DNA of 64,000 bases from Arthrobacter sp. B0490. Its GTDB lineage: Bacteria > Actinomycetota > Actinomycetes > Actinomycetales > Micrococcaceae. Numbering within the stretch: the first letter of the stretch is position 1; each line of letters opens with the position of its first letter. This document shows positions 62,521-64,000 of this stretch, piece after piece. Location: NCBI RefSeq assembly GCF_002929355.1, contig NZ_PJIR01000002.1:310001-374000 (forward strand), in the 5' to 3' direction. Under the pieces are notes generated by a model, which had not been told where the DNA came from, did no database searches, and saw nothing but the letters and a program-made list of their open reading frames with translations. Position numbers and translations under genes: made by a program.

Positions 62521-62913
62521 ATGAGGCTCGAAGGCTGGCATATCGTCATCATCATCGTTCTTGCGATCGTTCTGTTCGGGGCTCCGAAGCTGCCGGGCCT
62601 GGCCCGCAGCGTCGGTCAGTCTCTCCGGATCTTCAAGTCCGAGGTGAAGCAGATGAAGGACGAGAACAACACACCCAACGCCGGGACGGACCCCGTGGAG
62701 GGCCGCGTGGTCACCGATCCCGCGCCGCAGGCCAACGCCCAGACGGACGCGCCGACCTACCAGTCGCCGGTCCAGTACCCCGGCCAGCCGGGCCAGCCCG
62801 CCCAGCCGGGTCAGCCCGGTCAGCAGGCCCCGCACTACCCGGGTGATGTCCGCGCCGACGGCAGCCGGCCGGGCCCATCGCAGCAGGGCAGTTCCCCCTC
62901 CGCCAGCCAGTAG
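62521..62913 (+). CDS. tatA: Sec-independent protein translocase TatA
   Basis: A 130-residue TatA/E protein that forms the pore of the twin-arginine export system. The membrane helix is WHIVIIIVLAIVLFG, then APKLPGLARSVGQSLRIFKSE as the amphipathic helix. The tail of about 75 residues is rich in Pro, Gly and Gln, with PGQPGQ repeats. ATG 62521 is set by GAGAGGA 7 nt upstream. tatC follows after 14 bp. Confidence 0.94.
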   Translation: MRLEGWHIVIIIVLAIVLFGAPKLPGLARSVGQSLRIFKSEVKQMKDENNTPNAGTDPVEGRVVTDPAPQANAQTDAPTYQSPVQYPGQPGQPAQPGQPGQQAPHYPGDVRADGSRPGPSQQGSSPSASQ

Positions 62914-62927
62914 CCCGGGACGCCCCG

Positions 62928-63767
62928 GTGTCACCAGCAAAGGCCCGCCAGCGTGGCAGGAAGGCCAACCCCGAGGGGCGGATGGCCCTGAAGGAGCACC
63001 TGCGCGAGGCACGCAACCGGCTGTTCAAATCGGCCATCGCGATCATCCTCGGGACGGTCGCCGGGTTCTTCGTCTACGAGCCGGTCCTGCGCGCCCTGGC
63101 CGCTCCGATCATCGCGATCAACACCCAGGAGGGCAGGACGGCGTCGCTGAACTTCGACAGCGCCGCCTCGCCCTTCGACCTGCTCATCCAGGTCTCGGTG
63201 TTCCTGGGCCTGGTGATCTCCAGTCCGGTCTGGCTGTACCAGCTGTGGGCGTTCATCACGCCCGGGCTCAAGAGCAAGGAACGCCGGATCGCGCTGGCGT
63301 TCATCGCCGTCGCGTTCCCCCTGTTCCTGGGCGGCATCGCCCTGGCCTGGCTGATCCTGCCCAACGCGGTCCGGGTCCTCACCGAGTTCACGCCGGAGGA
63401 CTTCTCCAACTACATCAGCGTCTCGGTGTACTTCACGTTCGTGCTGCGGCTCATGCTCGCGTTCGGCATCGCGTTCCTGCTGCCCGTGGTCCTGGTGGGC
63501 CTGAACATGGTGGGGCTCGTCTCCGGCAGGCAGATCCTCAAGGCCTGGCGGATCACCGTGTTCCTGGTGTGCCTGTTCGCCGCGATGGCCGCCCCGGGCG
63601 GGGACGCGCTGAGCATGTTCTACCTCGCGGTGCCGCTGCTGCTGCTGTTCTTCCTCGCCCTCGGACTGTGCCTGCTCAACGACCGCCGCCGCGCCCGCCG
63701 CACCGCAGCCCGCGAAGCCGCCGTCGAGGCCACCGCCGACACCGCATCCCCCCTCGACGCCCTCTAG
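62928..63767 (+). CDS. tatC: Sec-independent protein translocase TatC
   Basis: A 279-residue six-helix membrane protein that recognises twin-arginine signals. Conserved marks are MALKEHLREARNRL at the start, FDSAASPFDLLIQVS in the first periplasmic region and FITPGLKSKERRIAL. GTG 62928 is chosen because it is the only start ahead of the conserved core. No tatB gene is nearby. The cluster order pafBC-tatA-tatC-helicase is the same as in mycobacteria. Confidence 0.95.
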   Translation: MSPAKARQRGRKANPEGRMALKEHLREARNRLFKSAIAIILGTVAGFFVYEPVLRALAAPIIAINTQEGRTASLNFDSAASPFDLLIQVSVFLGLVISSPVWLYQLWAFITPGLKSKERRIALAFIAVAFPLFLGGIALAWLILPNAVRVLTEFTPEDFSNYISVSVYFTFVLRLMLAFGIAFLLPVVLVGLNMVGLVSGRQILKAWRITVFLVCLFAAMAAPGGDALSMFYLAVPLLLLFFLALGLCLLNDRRRARRTAAREAAVEATADTASPLDAL

Positions 63768-63906
63768 GCGGGTCCCACGCCGACGCGACCCGTCCAGCCC
63801 GGGGTCGGCCGCCCCTGCCCGCCCGGCATCCCGCACCCGAGCCGGTGTCTCCCGTTCCGCGCCACCCGACACCCTCCGGGCCCGGCCCGCAAGCACGACC
63901 GGGACC

Positions 63907-63945
63907 GGCCGGGGGCGGGCACGCGCGGCGTGCCGGCCCCGGGCC
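63907..63945 (+). terminator. Terminator after tatC
   Basis: GGCCGGGGGCGGGCACGC and GCGTGCCGGCCCCGGGCC pair at 16 of 18 positions around GCG, 140 bp after tatC and before the next promoter. Confidence 0.65.
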
Positions 63946-63952
63946 GAACGTC

Positions 63953-63958
63953 TAGGGT
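63953..63958 (+). promoter_or_regulatory. -10 box TAGGGT, leaderless last gene
   Basis: TAGGGT is followed by 6 nt and ATG 63965. Confidence 0.6.
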
Positions 63959-63964
63959 GGAAAG

Positions 63965-64000
63965 ATGACCACCCCCGCGGAGAGATACGCCGCTGCCAAG
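63965..64000 (+). CDS. Start of a gene, probably a HelY-type DEAD/DEAH helicase
   Basis: Only the first 12 codons (MTTPAERYAAAK) are in the window. The promoter fits well. Position after tatC and the sequence of the first residues match the start of actinobacterial HelY-like RNA helicases, as Rv2092c follows tatC in M. tuberculosis. The identity is an inference from context. Confidence 0.5.
   Translation, partial: MTTPAERYAAAK

Overview
This window is a dense chromosomal stretch from a high-GC Gram-positive actinobacterium, most likely Arthrobacter or a close relative in the Micrococcaceae. The evidence is a complete Pup-proteasome locus with pafB and pafC fused into one gene, mycothiol synthesis (mshC), Tat export next to the proteasome cluster, a GlgC/GlgM-type glucan pair, SURF1, and many start codons that lie 6-8 nt after a TANNNT -10 box (leaderless mRNAs). 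I see no prophage, insertion sequence, CRISPR array or rRNA. The window cuts sufD at its left edge and a probable HelY-type helicase at its right edge.

Layout. 1-2057: end of the SUF Fe-S assembly operon (sufD, Rieske protein, sufC, sufT-like). 2047-4173: biotin ECF transporter bioYMN on the minus strand. 4341-5939: ABC-F ATPase. 5955-12174: a five-gene minus-strand exopolysaccharide operon (nucleotide-sugar dehydrogenase, epimerase, secreted polysaccharide deacetylase, unknown anchored protein, processive glycosyltransferase). 12495-19716: housekeeping genes (MmcQ/YjbR, SURF1, DUF3099, FabG, an atypical SDR, a decayed FNT channel, SerB, ABC ATPase, SpoU methyltransferase, L31). 19862-23532: lipoate ligase converging on aminopeptidase N. 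23642-27051: ATP-grasp / alpha-E / transglutaminase operon. 27142-29710: divergent glgC and glgM. 29857-36406: a TetR-controlled beta-oxidation locus. 36560-44691: secreted serine protease, kynureninase, M50 peptidase, tRNA-Leu, M20 peptidase, acyl-CoA dehydrogenase-like protein and small genes. 44742-47363: uppP, mshC and a DUF4190 protein. 47547-63767: PAC2 protein, HAD hydrolase, M50 protease, TrmI, arc, dop, pup, prcB, prcA, pafA, two FKBPs, pafBC, tatA and tatC.

How the genes work together. In the proteasome locus PafA attaches Pup to substrates, Dop deamidates the terminal Gln of Pup and removes Pup, ARC unfolds tagged proteins into the PrcAB core, and PafBC is the transcriptional activator of the DNA-damage response. 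In the fatty-acid locus an acyl-CoA oxidase/dehydrogenase, MaoC hydratase, FabG-type dehydrogenase and thiolase cover all four beta-oxidation steps, and a TetR protein very probably controls both arms through a palindrome between the divergent promoters. The polysaccharide operon supplies precursor-modifying enzymes, a membrane synthase and a secreted deacetylase, but no recognisable flippase, Wzy polymerase or ABC exporter, so a synthase-dependent pathway is the simplest reading.

The candidates least explained by existing annotation are the polysaccharide operon with its orphan anchored protein, the ATP-grasp / alpha-E / transglutaminase operon, the TetR palindrome whose two arms each carry a -10 box, and structured leaders ahead of bioY and rpmE2. 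All functional statements rest on reading motifs and gene context; no database search was run.
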